Source of the DNA: Paenibacillus phytohabitans
GTDB lineage: Bacteria > Bacillota > Bacilli > Paenibacillales > Paenibacillaceae
Assembly: GCF_013141775.1 (NCBI RefSeq)
Contig: NZ_WHOB01000035.1
Span: 1-64,000, forward strand
Length of the DNA stretch: 64,000 nucleotides
Direction: 5' to 3'
Below, piece after piece: positions 27,968 to 36,886 of the stretch; positions within the stretch are counted from its first letter, which is position 1, and every line of letters begins with the position of its first letter. A model generated the notes under the pieces. That model was not told the origin of the DNA. It made no database searches and saw nothing but the letters and a program-made list of their open reading frames with translations. Made by a program: the position numbers and the translations under genes.

Positions 27968-28930
27968 ATGACAGAGAACACCTTTACGATGACCGATCCA
28001 CTAGGTGTCAAAATCCATGTCTATGAATGGCTGCCGGAAGCTGGAACTGACGTCAGAGGGATCGTGCAGGTCTCTCACGGCATGTGTGAAACGGCTGCGC
28101 GTTATGCCCGGTTTGCGTCCGCGCTCACCGCAGCCGGTTATGCGGTGTATGCCAATGACCACCGGGGCCACGGCCTCACCGCCGGCCAAGTCAATCTGCT
28201 AGGCGATACCGGGGAGAACGGTTTCTACTGGATGCGCCGCAATCTGCTGCAGCTTGCGGGAATCGCCTGCTCCAGGCATCAGCATGTGCCGATTTACCTG
28301 TTCGCCCATAGCATGGGCTCCTTCCTGGCCCAGAAGCTGATGTGCGAAGAAGGTAACGAAATCTACAGCGGCTTCATTCTCAGCGGTACCAACGGTCCGC
28401 GGAGCATGCTGCGGCTGGCAGAATCGCTGTCGGCAATGCAGCTAAGGCTGCAGGGAGACCACCATCGCAGCGTATTGTTGAACGGCATTGTCTTTGGCGC
28501 TTATAACCGTGCCTTCTCTCCTGTCAGGACCGCCTTTGACTGGCTTAGCAGAGACCCGGTGGAGGTGGACCACTTCATCTCCGACCCGTTCTGCGGGGCG
28601 ATCTGCACTACCCGCTTCTTCCGGGATTTCTTCCATATGCTGCGGGAGCTTCATACCAGGGCCACCCTGCGGACCTTGTGCAGAGATAAACCTGTCTATC
28701 TGTTCGCCGGGGAGAAAGACCCCGTGGGGATGAACGGTCAAGGGGTGAAGCGTCTGGCCGAACTGTACCGCGGGCAGGGAATACAGGATGTAGAGTGCAA
28801 GCTGTACCCTGAAGGCAGGCATGAGATGCTGAACGAGGTCAACCGGGATGAGGTCACCGCCGATGTGCTGGACTGGCTTGCCCGCCACCTCCCTGCCGGC
28901 TCCATGCGGCTTCAGCCTACGGCGAATTAG
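27968..28930 (+). CDS. Alpha/beta hydrolase (monoacylglycerol lipase-like)
   Basis: The 320-residue serine hydrolase of the Hydrolase_4/lysophospholipase family has the nucleophile elbow AHSMGS (Ser about residue 116), an early HG motif in VQVSHGMCET, NDHRGHG, an acid residue in FAGEKDPVG and the catalytic His in YPEGRHEMLNE. Probable substrates are monoacylglycerols or lysophospholipids; not determined by sequence. The start at 27968 (MTENTF) has CAGGAGG in front; ten upstream in-frame codons are unlikely to be used. Confidence 0.88.
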   Translation: MTENTFTMTDPLGVKIHVYEWLPEAGTDVRGIVQVSHGMCETAARYARFASALTAAGYAVYANDHRGHGLTAGQVNLLGDTGENGFYWMRRNLLQLAGIACSRHQHVPIYLFAHSMGSFLAQKLMCEEGNEIYSGFILSGTNGPRSMLRLAESLSAMQLRLQGDHHRSVLLNGIVFGAYNRAFSPVRTAFDWLSRDPVEVDHFISDPFCGAICTTRFFRDFFHMLRELHTRATLRTLCRDKPVYLFAGEKDPVGMNGQGVKRLAELYRGQGIQDVECKLYPEGRHEMLNEVNRDEVTADVLDWLARHLPAGSMRLQPTAN

Positions 28931-29032
28931 CTTCAATGGAGCTTTGACTCTGGTGCCCTGGCTGACCATTCGTGTAACCTGCAGGGAAAATGCTGAGAAA
29001 TGTCAGTAGCTTAAATCGGTATGTATCCAAAT

Positions 29033-29071
29033 AAAACGAGGCACCCCGCACCTGACGGAGTGCCTCGTTTT
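29033..29071. terminator. Bidirectional terminator after the hydrolase gene
   Basis: AAAACGAGGCA and TGCCTCGTTTT pair (11 bp) with inner partial pairing. A-run and T-run flank both sides, so it can work in either direction. Confidence 0.85.
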
Positions 29072-29137
29072 CGGTTATGCTGCCAAAGTTCTGCTGCTGC
29101 CCAGGGTGTTTCCACCTGATTGACATTGCAGCAGCAA

Positions 29138-29515
29138 CTATTGCTGTATTTTCTGCAGGATCCCCGCGGGATTGCGCATCCCGGTATGAGATGCCCGCTC
29201 AAGCTTTAACTGTAAAATGTACAACTAAAACGATCTTTTTCTGCGCAGAAGGAGTTTTAATTGCACTCTATACACTTATAAAATGCTCCTATGCCATAAA
29301 AGCGCACTATTCTCTAATTTAATTGTACAGAATACAGTTATCCCTGCTCATCCGGCTTTTCGCCGTATTTTAACTGCACGAAATACAATTATCTGCAATA
29401 GATTTTGCATTAGCGTACGATAAAATCAGTTCTGTTGTATTTTATACAATTGATCTCCAGATATCTGCTCAAAATTACCCATTCTACAGAATTCTACTGT
29501 ACAAAGTGCAATAGA
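29138..29515. repeat. Phased palindrome array B (subfamily II, six sites)
   Basis: Six imperfect palindromes, each with a 5-bp spacer, centred at 29217, 29268, 29330, 29381, 29442 and 29504: spacings 51, 62, 51, 61, 62 bp. Cores are variants of TTGTA-N5-TACAA (also TTGCA and TGCAA), with outer arms such as TTTAA and TTA. A weaker site of the same form lies at 29151. The array occupies most of the 667-bp gap between two convergent genes; no coding sequence was found there. Confidence 0.85.
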
Positions 29516-29597
29516 CATAGTTTCAGGTCAGACCCCAACCTATGATTTTCAAGGTCTTCACGAGTCTGATGACTAATATTCTTAAGTTAAGCCTGTA

Positions 29598-30461
29598 CTA
29601 AACAGATTCTTTTTCCGGGCCGAAATGTTCTGATAATATCTTCACTAAAACCTCTCTGTAAGCATCTAAATCATATGATGAGTTGTTCACTTTTGTCTTA
29701 GCCATATTTACGCCGTTAAAGATCCATTCTTCCAGTCCCCTTCTTGCCTTAAGCACCTTCAGAGTTCCTTCCAAACCGATGTAACCCTGTTTTTTGCCAA
29801 ACCCTTGTTTGGTGTAATAGTCAATAAACCCGTCTGACCATTCCCGGGGTCTTTCTTCAACAGCCTTGCCGAAGGAGTAATCAAGATCGTTCTGGTCAAC
29901 GTATATCAGAAGCGGATTCAGCGTTTCTACAATGGCTGCCAGTTCAATAACATAACTTGTGACGTCTTCCTTGGCGGCATCAAGTTTGATCATTCCCATG
30001 GTTACAGGATTCTGTATGAAGCAACAATCGAAAATATAAAGGTCAGCGCCATTTAAGGCACTCTCCGCAAACTGCTTCCATTTTGCCGTAATCAGTTCCC
30101 TGTTTCGGTCTAGCGGCAATTCATACACATCATGCTTCACCAAAGTATCCAGCATTTCATTTGGAATACTTGAACCGTGTTCATTGATTAGTTTCCGGTA
30201 TTCCACGAAATAACTATTTCCTTGATTCCATGTATATGGGCTTAATAAATCCCTAAACTCCTCATAGGCGCTCAATAGATCATCGTATTCAACTTCATCT
30301 AGACAAGCGACTCCGTCATAATCAGCAGGATGATCCAAATTTCCTTCAAGGAATAGACTGGCCTTAAGATTTCTCTCCGTAAGAATTTCATGTACCAGCT
30401 GAGCCGTGGTTGATTTCCCGGAGCCCGGTAAGCCCTCGATTAAGATCAATTTAGTTTGCAT
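29598..30461 (-). CDS. P-loop kinase-like protein of unknown function
   Basis: The 287-residue protein starts MQTKLILIEGLPGSGKSTTA, with Walker A GLPGSGKST at residues 9-17. The rest resembles nucleotide or small-molecule kinases in layout: LEGNLDHPADYD, ADLYIFDCCFIQNPVTM (Walker B-like with possible Asp), then a helical lid. The reaction is unknown. The start at 30461 lies 8 bp after GGAGGA. It is a single minus-strand gene between array B and two degraded genes; bases are visibly AT-richer than the surrounding housekeeping genes, compatible with acquisition. Confidence 0.72.
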   Translation of the reverse strand: MQTKLILIEGLPGSGKSTTAQLVHEILTERNLKASLFLEGNLDHPADYDGVACLDEVEYDDLLSAYEEFRDLLSPYTWNQGNSYFVEYRKLINEHGSSIPNEMLDTLVKHDVYELPLDRNRELITAKWKQFAESALNGADLYIFDCCFIQNPVTMGMIKLDAAKEDVTSYVIELAAIVETLNPLLIYVDQNDLDYSFGKAVEERPREWSDGFIDYYTKQGFGKKQGYIGLEGTLKVLKARRGLEEWIFNGVNMAKTKVNNSSYDLDAYREVLVKILSEHFGPEKESV

Positions 30462-30783
30462 ATAGTAGTTCCTCCATTCATTTTTAGGAGGATAGGCAGG
30501 TAAGCATCAAGGGAGATGCGTTTTTCCCGTAAAAAAAAGCGGATACCCAGGTATCCGCAGAAGTGGCTTTATGACACACCTTATCCTGCATACCCTGTAA
30601 GATTAAAAAAAGACATGCCTAATACAATAGTACGTTCACTATTACAGGCATTCTTTAGACTTGTTAATCTTTACAGAGTCATCCACATGATACGGTTTAT
30701 GCTCCTTTATAGGCATCTCATTCCTGATATTAACACCGGATACCACCAATTACAATTGCGTAGTTTCTATTACAGCCTGCGTT
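30462..30783. other. 322-bp gap with two minus-strand terminators
   Basis: At 30531-30558 GCGGATAC/GTATCCGC (8 bp, loop of 4) is followed by eight Ts on the minus strand. At about 30604-30656 an imperfect AAGAATGCCT...AGGCATGTCTT stem with inner AATAGT/ACTATT is followed by seven Ts. Both would end transcripts coming from the truncated phosphatase gene. The remaining 130 bp next to that gene show no recognisable continuation of it. A plus-strand open frame here only reads through the hairpins and is rejected. Confidence 0.7.
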
Positions 30784-31125
30784 TTATCCATGATTAGCAT
30801 CATAATCGTTCCCCAGCTCTGCAAGCCGCTCCAGGGAATCATATTCGAAGGTTAAGTCAGGCTGCCATTCCCTTAAATCCAATTCAACCTTTATGTCTAA
30901 ACCGAGTTCCTTGGATAAAATAGCGGCCGTTTGAAGGGCTCTCGTGTATGGAGAAGAAATAATGACTTCCGCTTCTTTCAGCCGCTCATCCTTTGCTGTC
31001 CGATATACCTGGTTCACTCCCGCTTCCGTAAGAGGCACCAGATCCCGGCCATGGCCCTTTAATTTGTACTGCTCATTGATGTTCCACTCGGGTTCGCCAT
31101 GGCGAATGAGATAAAACTGTGTCAT
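30784..31125 (-). pseudogene. Truncated histidine phosphatase (phosphoglycerate-mutase-like)
   Basis: The N-terminal 113 residues are intact: TQFYLIRHGEPEWN carries the catalytic RHG motif, and SSPYTRALQTAAILSKELGL follows. The protein stops at NDYDANHG. Family members are usually about 190-200 residues and need a second catalytic His (a GHG-like motif) in the missing part, which I cannot find in any frame downstream. It is therefore probably a gene remnant, though a short product could be made from the ATG at 31125. Confidence 0.7.
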
Positions 31126-31280
31126 AGAAATCCCCCTGCCTCTTTTTGGTACTAAATCTATTCGCTCCTCCTACTACACAATCCTACCCAGTCGAATTTC
31201 GTAATGGAAGCCTGCCACGCTCTTCATATCGCATCTGCTGAAGTAGTAGATCGTCATGAACACAGCAAAAAGCCGAAGCT

Positions 31281-31868
31281 TCACTGCCCCCATGGGACAA
31301 CCGTAAGCTCCGGCCATTTCGACTTCCATTTCCGTGTCTTATTCAAGTAGACGTCCTCGCTGATTAACGCCTTGTTTGGCCTCAGGATTAAATGAAACAG
31401 ATCGTGCAGACCGAACGGTGCGTATACCTGCCACTCCCCCTCGCTGCTGAGTCTCGCCCCCAGCGAAGTAACCGTTGTCGGCCAGCTGTTAATTGCATCT
31501 TCCAGGGAAGCGTAGGGTGCCAGCTCTACACCGAACTTATCACGGTACCACAGATGAACCCGGGCCTGGTTCTTGAGATCAACCGGAATAGAAATACCTG
31601 CAAACAGCTCACGTCCGTTGGCGATCATCCGGTCCTCCGCAGCATAGCTCAAATGATGCCCATCGTAGTAGATTATATCAATATCACCAATTCCGTAATC
31701 CGGTTCCCGCCCGGTAAGCTCGTTCCACACCGACTGAACCAGACACCCTGCTCCAATATATTAAGGAAAAGGCGCCAGCCCTTGAGCACGCTTGAAAATA
31801 TCCATCAGCAGCGCACTGCGGGAGAACAGCTCCGTCAGACGATTGTGAAGGATCTCCCCCTCATCCAT
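31281..31868 (-). pseudogene. Nucleotidyltransferase-family gene with one in-frame stop
   Basis: The frame from ATG 31868 (MDEGEILHNRLTELF) to 31281 gives 195 residues, the usual size of this nucleotidyltransferase-like family (COG3575 type), but is interrupted by TAA at 31761-31763. The interruption falls between AQGLAPFP and YIGAGCLVQSVWNELTG, where relatives have an aromatic or similar residue before YIGAGC. The part after the stop has GIGDIDIIYYD with the paired Asp residues. The ATG overlaps the stop of the acetyltransferase gene (CATGGATGA). One base change, or one sequencing error, separates it from an intact gene. Confidence 0.82.
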
Positions 31869-32394
31869 GGGCAGCCGGAGCCACGGGCTCAGTAGCCAGC
31901 ACATATTGTAAAATCAGCTGCGTTCCCTTGCTCCCGCTGCGCCGCAGCCCGTAATCCTGAAACCCTGCGCGGGCGTACAGCTGTCCGGCAGGAATGTTGC
32001 GCTCATTAACGGCCAGCACAATCTGCTCTGCTTCCGGGTAATGGCGGCGGACGAAATCAGGCAGCAGGGCCATCGCTGCTTTGGCGAAGCCTTGTCCCTG
32101 GCAGGCATAATCCATCAGAAAGGCGCGCAGAAGCACTGCGCCGGAGTAGTCTTGGAAGAAGTCTGCGATATCTTCGCCTGTATGAAGAACGAAGAAGCCT
32201 ACCGCCCGGTCTCCCTGGGCAATGACGACTCCCATTTTGCCGGCATCCGTGCAGGCATCCTGCAGCGTCTGCTCCGGCAGTCCGGTAAATTCCGCCTGCT
32301 CCGGAGGAAGCTGAAAGCTCAGCAACTGGTCCTTGAATGTCTCCTCATGCTTCTCTTCATACCTGAACAATGTAATGCGCTGACCCAGCCTCAT
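31861..32394 (-). CDS. GNAT family N-acetyltransferase
   Basis: A 177-residue protein with the acetyl-CoA loop YACQGQGFAKAAMALLPDFV and the C-terminal motif NERNIPAGQLYARAGFQDYG. The start MRLGQRITLFRY at 32394 is chosen for GGGAGGG 8 bp upstream; the frame extends about 39 codons further into array C, without support. Its stop overlaps the start of the nucleotidyltransferase pseudogene, so the two formed an operon. Substrate unknown. Confidence 0.85.
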   Translation of the reverse strand: MRLGQRITLFRYEEKHEETFKDQLLSFQLPPEQAEFTGLPEQTLQDACTDAGKMGVVIAQGDRAVGFFVLHTGEDIADFFQDYSGAVLLRAFLMDYACQGQGFAKAAMALLPDFVRRHYPEAEQIVLAVNERNIPAGQLYARAGFQDYGLRRSGSKGTQLILQYVLATEPVAPAAHG

Positions 32395-32468
32395 CCTTAC
32401 ATCCCTCCCCCAAACAGCATCTTTCCCATGAGCCAAACTTAAGCTGTTTACTATTACTTTTCTTGAAA

Positions 32469-32784
32469 TGCTGCCCAAAATACAACATTTCCCTGATAAT
32501 ACTGGCCTCAACCCAGAATTGTTGTATAGAATGCAGCATTTCTCCTCTTCCAGAGCACTTACGGGGAAAATTCTTGTATTTCATACAACAATCCGCCTGA
32601 ACACCCTGGTATTTAGCATTCCGAGTTGCAAAACGTACAACATTTATGCCGATACAAGCGCGAACTTAAAAAGTTTAATTCTGCCAGCAACCAATCTGGG
32701 AATCAGTATGAGGAGTCGGGCAATTCCGGCTTGTCCCATAGCCGAAGCGATTGATCAGTTACTTGTTTGATTGGGTTGTAGTCC
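32469..32784. repeat. Phased palindrome array C (subfamily I)
   Basis: Four palindromes centred at about 32478, 32529, 32581 and 32633 (spacings 51, 52, 52 bp, the same as array A). Sites 2-4 and the connecting segments align with arrays A and D; the segment CACCCTGGTAT after site 3 is identical to array A. A tail at 32757-32784 (AGTTACTT...GGGTTGTAGTCC) matches the tail of A. It fills the gap between the GNAT start and the end of the radical-SAM gene. Confidence 0.85.
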
Positions 32785-32838
32785 CCAGTGCGGGTTATAT
32801 AGCCGCAAGTCCATGCTGATTCAGCAGCTGGATTCCGG

Positions 32839-34857
32839 CTATATAGGCAGCGTGTAATACTGCGCCCGCTGGCTCTCGTCCTGCTGATAGAGCACGATCA
32901 GCAGCGTACTGCCATCGCTTGAACCGGGATGCGCATCAGCCACAGCCGGGGCTGCCCCCTCGGCCACAGCTACCGCCGCATTCTCTGCCGCTTCTGCTAC
33001 GGCCGTACTGCCCGCCCCTTTATCCGCATGGCTGCCTGCTATGTCCGTTGCAGCTCCCGCCCGTTTATCCGCGAGGCCACCTGCTGTTTCGGTTGCAGCT
33101 CCCGCTCCCGGCTTGCTATCCGCGCTGTCCGCTGAACTCTCAAGCGTGCCAGCGTTCTCGCCTTCAGCACCAGCCACACCATCAAAACGCAGCCCGCTGA
33201 TCGAATCCAGCACCGGCTCCAGCCGGAACGGAAGCACATCCAGCACGATGTACTTCTGCAGCTCACGCTCACTTAAGCCCGCTTCTGCCAGCTTGGCCGA
33301 AATCAGCTCCGGCTGCCCGGCAATCTGCTTCAGGTATTTCGCCCACTCTGACTTATCCAGAACATCCTCCCACCAGATTTTGCGCGGCTTGTACTTGTGG
33401 CCGAGGAAATAATCCAGCTTCATCAGTCCGGTGATGATGTCCATGGACGCAGTCCCCCGGTCCGTGAGGAAATTATGCAGCCGGGTGAACAGATCCTCGA
33501 GCTGATGTCCGATCTTCTGCCAGCCCCGCGCTTCCCAGTAGTCGCCGAATTCCTGGAAGAAATCGAATGGTGACGGGAAGACATGGCGGATCAGATACTT
33601 GACCGAATGAGCCAGGCGCTGGCTATTCCAGTACTTCTCCAGCACATCCTCCAGCCGCTTCAGCCGGATAATGTCCGAGAACGGCATGACATGGCTGCTG
33701 AGAATTTCGTACGGCGCATGCTCCATGTACGTATAGTCGTATTTGGCTGCCTGGGCGCGCAGTCCGGTGCCGCGGAGCATTTTGAGGAAACCCAGCTGCA
33801 GCTCCTCCGGCTCCATGGCGAATACATCATTGAAGGTCTTGCGGAAGGTCGAATAATCCTCCATCGGCAGTCCGGCAATCAAATCGAGATGCTGGTCGAT
33901 ATTGCCGCTGGCCTTGATCTTCATTACCGTGCGGGACAGCTTCGTGAAGTTCTGGCGGCGTTTGACCAATTCATTGGTCTCGTCATTGGTCGACTGCACA
34001 CCGATCTCGAAGCGGAAAACTCCGGGCGGCGCATTCTGGGCGAGGAAATCCAGCACCTCCGGACGCATAATATCCGCTGTAATCTCGAATTGGAACACAC
34101 AGCCCTGGTGATTGTCGATCAGGAACTGGAACATCTCCATCGCGTAATTGCGGTTGATATTAAAGGTGCGGTCGAGGAATTTGATCACCTTGGCCCCGCC
34201 TTCAATCAGATAGAGCAGATCGGATTTCACCCGTTCAATATCGTAGTAACGCACGCCTACCTCGATGCTGGACAGGCAGAACTGGCAGTTGAAGGGACAA
34301 CCCCGGCTCGTCTCAAAATACACAATACGCTTACTGAGCTCCGGCAGATCATCCGCGAACCGGTGTGGCGTCGGCAGGGTATTAAGGTCGCTTTTGGGAC
34401 GCGGCGGGTTGACAATCAGTTCCTCCCCCTTGCGGTAGGCAGCGCCGTATACGAAATGATACTTGTGCTCATCCCGGATCTCCTGCAGCAGATGATGGAA
34501 GGTCTCCTCCCCGTCCCCGTTGACTACGAAGTCGATTCCGGCTTCCCGTTTCATCCAGTACAGCGGCTCATAAGACACCTCCGGCCCGCCAAGTACGATC
34601 TTCACCTCCGGCATCACCTGCTTGAGGATCGCGACCAGCTTGACCGTTTCTTCGATGTTCCAGATATAACAGGAGAAGCCGATCACATCCGGCTGCTTCT
34701 GGAAAAGGTCCGACACGATATTCATCAAGGGATCTTTGATGGTGTATTCCGCCAAAAGGATATCTTCGAATTCATGCTCGCTGTACGCCTTCAGAAGCCG
34801 GATCGCCAGTGACGTATGAATATATTTGGCATTTAATGTGGCCAGGATGATTCTCAT
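32839..34857 (-). CDS. B12-binding-domain radical SAM protein (DUF4080 type)
   Basis: The 672-residue protein has an N-terminal cobalamin-binding-like Rossmann domain (residues 1-130), then a radical SAM domain with the Cys triad in ETSRGCPFNCQFCLSS, and a C-terminal DUF4080 region. The reaction is unknown. Near the C-terminus (about residues 560-650, bases 32907-33180) is a low-complexity Ala/Gly/Glu/Asp segment with loose repeats (GGLADKRAGAATD, SHADKGAGST) followed by a short conserved-looking end (LLIVLYQQDESQRAQYYTLPI). The insertion splits the C-terminal domain and is unlike the rest of the protein. 15 bp downstream of recQ on the same strand, so probably co-transcribed. Confidence 0.88.
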   Translation of the reverse strand: MRIILATLNAKYIHTSLAIRLLKAYSEHEFEDILLAEYTIKDPLMNIVSDLFQKQPDVIGFSCYIWNIEETVKLVAILKQVMPEVKIVLGGPEVSYEPLYWMKREAGIDFVVNGDGEETFHHLLQEIRDEHKYHFVYGAAYRKGEELIVNPPRPKSDLNTLPTPHRFADDLPELSKRIVYFETSRGCPFNCQFCLSSIEVGVRYYDIERVKSDLLYLIEGGAKVIKFLDRTFNINRNYAMEMFQFLIDNHQGCVFQFEITADIMRPEVLDFLAQNAPPGVFRFEIGVQSTNDETNELVKRRQNFTKLSRTVMKIKASGNIDQHLDLIAGLPMEDYSTFRKTFNDVFAMEPEELQLGFLKMLRGTGLRAQAAKYDYTYMEHAPYEILSSHVMPFSDIIRLKRLEDVLEKYWNSQRLAHSVKYLIRHVFPSPFDFFQEFGDYWEARGWQKIGHQLEDLFTRLHNFLTDRGTASMDIITGLMKLDYFLGHKYKPRKIWWEDVLDKSEWAKYLKQIAGQPELISAKLAEAGLSERELQKYIVLDVLPFRLEPVLDSISGLRFDGVAGAEGENAGTLESSADSADSKPGAGAATETAGGLADKRAGAATDIAGSHADKGAGSTAVAEAAENAAVAVAEGAAPAVADAHPGSSDGSTLLIVLYQQDESQRAQYYTLPI

Positions 34858-34872
34858 GCCTTATAACCTTCT

Positions 34873-36699
34873 TTACATTTCATTTTGAAAAAACTCCAGG
34901 AATGCCTTGCCGTATTTGCGGTACTTCACTTCGCCGACACCCTTCACCCTCAGCATCTCCGCTTCCGTCTGCGGGCAAACCACGCTCATCTCGCGCAGCG
35001 TCGCATCATTGAAGATGATGTAGGATGGCACATGCTCGCGCCCCGCCAGCTCGCGGCGGATCAGGCGCAGCTGCTCGAAGACCGTCTCGTTGACGGCCGA
35101 CGGCGAATGGTCGCGCGTACGGCTGCGGTCCCGCGTGCCGGAGGTGACAAGCGTGCGGGCCACGCGCTGGTGAACCTCACGCTGGCCGCGCAGCACCTCG
35201 GCAGCCAGCGGCTGCAGGCGCACGACCGGATACTGGCCTTCGGACAAGGCCAGATAACCCTCCGAGATCAGCACATTGATGCTCTCGGTAATCTCCTTCT
35301 CGCTGCGCCCGGACATCGCCCCGTGGGTCGGCAGCTTCTCGAAGCCGTACTGCAGCACCTTCTGGTTGCGTGAGCCCTTCAGCACTGAGGATACCAGCGC
35401 CACACCGTAGCGTTCACGCATGCGGTGGATGCAGGAGAAGATCTTCTGCGCATCCACCGTCATGTCTACCAGCTGCCGTTCATCGGTGCAGGAGCTGCAG
35501 ATGCCGCACGGATCGTCGTCATGATTCTCGCCGAAATAATCCAGCTGTGCACTGCGCAGACAGCGGGTGGTGTAGCAGTAATCAATCATCTGCTGCAGCT
35601 TGCGGTATTCGTTGGCTTTGCGCTCTGTGTCCTGCGGATTCTGCTCAATCAGGAACTTCTGCGTCATGATATCCTGCGCGCTGAAGAGCAGAATACAGTC
35701 ACTCGGCTCCCCGTCGCGGCCGGCACGTCCGGCCTCCTGGACATACGCCTCCATATTCTTCGGCATATTATAGTGGATGACATAACGGACATTGGACTTG
35801 TCGATCCCCATCCCAAAAGCATTCGTGGCAACCATGACGCGGATATCGTCATACAGGAACCCTTCCTGGTTCTCGGCCCGATCCTGGTCGCTCATCCCGG
35901 CATGATAGCGGCCCGCGGCGACTCCCGCCGCCTGCAGCCGCTGATAGAGATCATCCACCTCTTTGCGGGTGGCGGCATAGACGATACCCGGCTGATGCGA
36001 ATGCTGCGCCGTGTAGTCCAGTACGAATTCACGCTTATTCTCTCCGCGCAGCACTTGCATGGCCAGATTATCACGGCCAAGTCCGGTCATGAAGACGCCC
36101 GGATCGCGCAGACGCAGCAGCCGGACCATATCCTCCATAACCTCAGGTGTAGCGGTAGCGGTAAAAGCGGCCAGAATCGGCCGCTGCGGCAGCTCCTCTA
36201 CAAACGGCGACACCGCCAGATAGCTGGTACGGAAATCATGGCCCCACTGCGATACGCAGTGCGCCTCATCGACAGCCACGCAGGAGATGGACAGCCCTGC
36301 CATCTCCAGGCGGAACCAGTCCAGCTCCAGACGTTCCGGCGCCACATAGAGCAGCTTCAGCTCGCCCCGGCGGGCAGCGCGGATCCTGTCATTCACTTCC
36401 TTGCCGCTTAAGGTGCTGTTGATATAGGCAGCCGGAATCCCGGCGGTAGTAAGGGCGTCCACCTGATCCTTCATCAGCGAGATCAGCGGGGATACAACAA
36501 GTGTAAGTCCCGGCAGCAGCAGTGCCGGAACCTGATAGCAGATCGATTTACCGCCTCCGGTAGGCAGGATGCCCAGCGTATCGCGGCCTTCGAGCAGATT
36601 GTTCACAATTTTCTTCTGGCCTTCCCGGAAATCCGGATACCCGTAATATTTTTGCAGTTCAGCCTGCGCTTGCTCCATTAGTGATCCTTGCATCTTCAT
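34873..36699 (-). CDS. recQ: ATP-dependent DNA helicase RecQ
   Basis: A 3'-5' superfamily 2 helicase of 608 residues. Helicase motifs: TGGGKSICYQVPAL (Walker A), VDEAHCVSQWGHDFR (DEAH and aromatic-rich loop), ATATPEV, and QEAGRAGRDGEPSDC. The zinc site follows (CYTTRCLRSAQLDYFGE, then CGICSSC), then winged-helix RQC and a C-terminal HRDC domain (VPSYIIFNDATLREM, VKGVGEVKYRKYGKAFL). Start codon: ATG 36699, with ATG 36693 and ATG 36678 (MEQAQAEL) as alternatives. Acts in recombination and replication-fork repair. Confidence 0.95.
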   Translation of the reverse strand: MKMQGSLMEQAQAELQKYYGYPDFREGQKKIVNNLLEGRDTLGILPTGGGKSICYQVPALLLPGLTLVVSPLISLMKDQVDALTTAGIPAAYINSTLSGKEVNDRIRAARRGELKLLYVAPERLELDWFRLEMAGLSISCVAVDEAHCVSQWGHDFRTSYLAVSPFVEELPQRPILAAFTATATPEVMEDMVRLLRLRDPGVFMTGLGRDNLAMQVLRGENKREFVLDYTAQHSHQPGIVYAATRKEVDDLYQRLQAAGVAAGRYHAGMSDQDRAENQEGFLYDDIRVMVATNAFGMGIDKSNVRYVIHYNMPKNMEAYVQEAGRAGRDGEPSDCILLFSAQDIMTQKFLIEQNPQDTERKANEYRKLQQMIDYCYTTRCLRSAQLDYFGENHDDDPCGICSSCTDERQLVDMTVDAQKIFSCIHRMRERYGVALVSSVLKGSRNQKVLQYGFEKLPTHGAMSGRSEKEITESINVLISEGYLALSEGQYPVVRLQPLAAEVLRGQREVHQRVARTLVTSGTRDRSRTRDHSPSAVNETVFEQLRLIRRELAGREHVPSYIIFNDATLREMSVVCPQTEAEMLRVKGVGEVKYRKYGKAFLEFFQNEM

Positions 36700-36886
36700 A
36701 TCTCTTCTGACTCCTTAAGACTTTCTACCTTTAGTTTACCGGGCAACAGGGTACTTAGGCAACCGCTTGAAGCAGATATCCTAGCACTCCTTTTGGGCCT
36801 GTTACATAAAATTTACATAAAAATCACGCGATCAAGCAACACTTTATAGAAATACATTCGAATTGTACTGCTGAGGAGGCCGCCAT

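Noticed and set aside
30516-30797. 93-codon plus-strand frame
   Set aside because: It reads through two minus-strand terminator hairpins and has no good start site.
33583-34812. 409-codon plus-strand frame inside the radical-SAM gene
   Set aside because: Antisense frame caused by codon bias in GC-rich DNA; the minus-strand protein has clear catalytic motifs.
36700-36886. Search for a sigma-G promoter before the germinant receptor operon
   Set aside because: Several ACATAAAA-like boxes occur but none has a matching -35 at the right distance.
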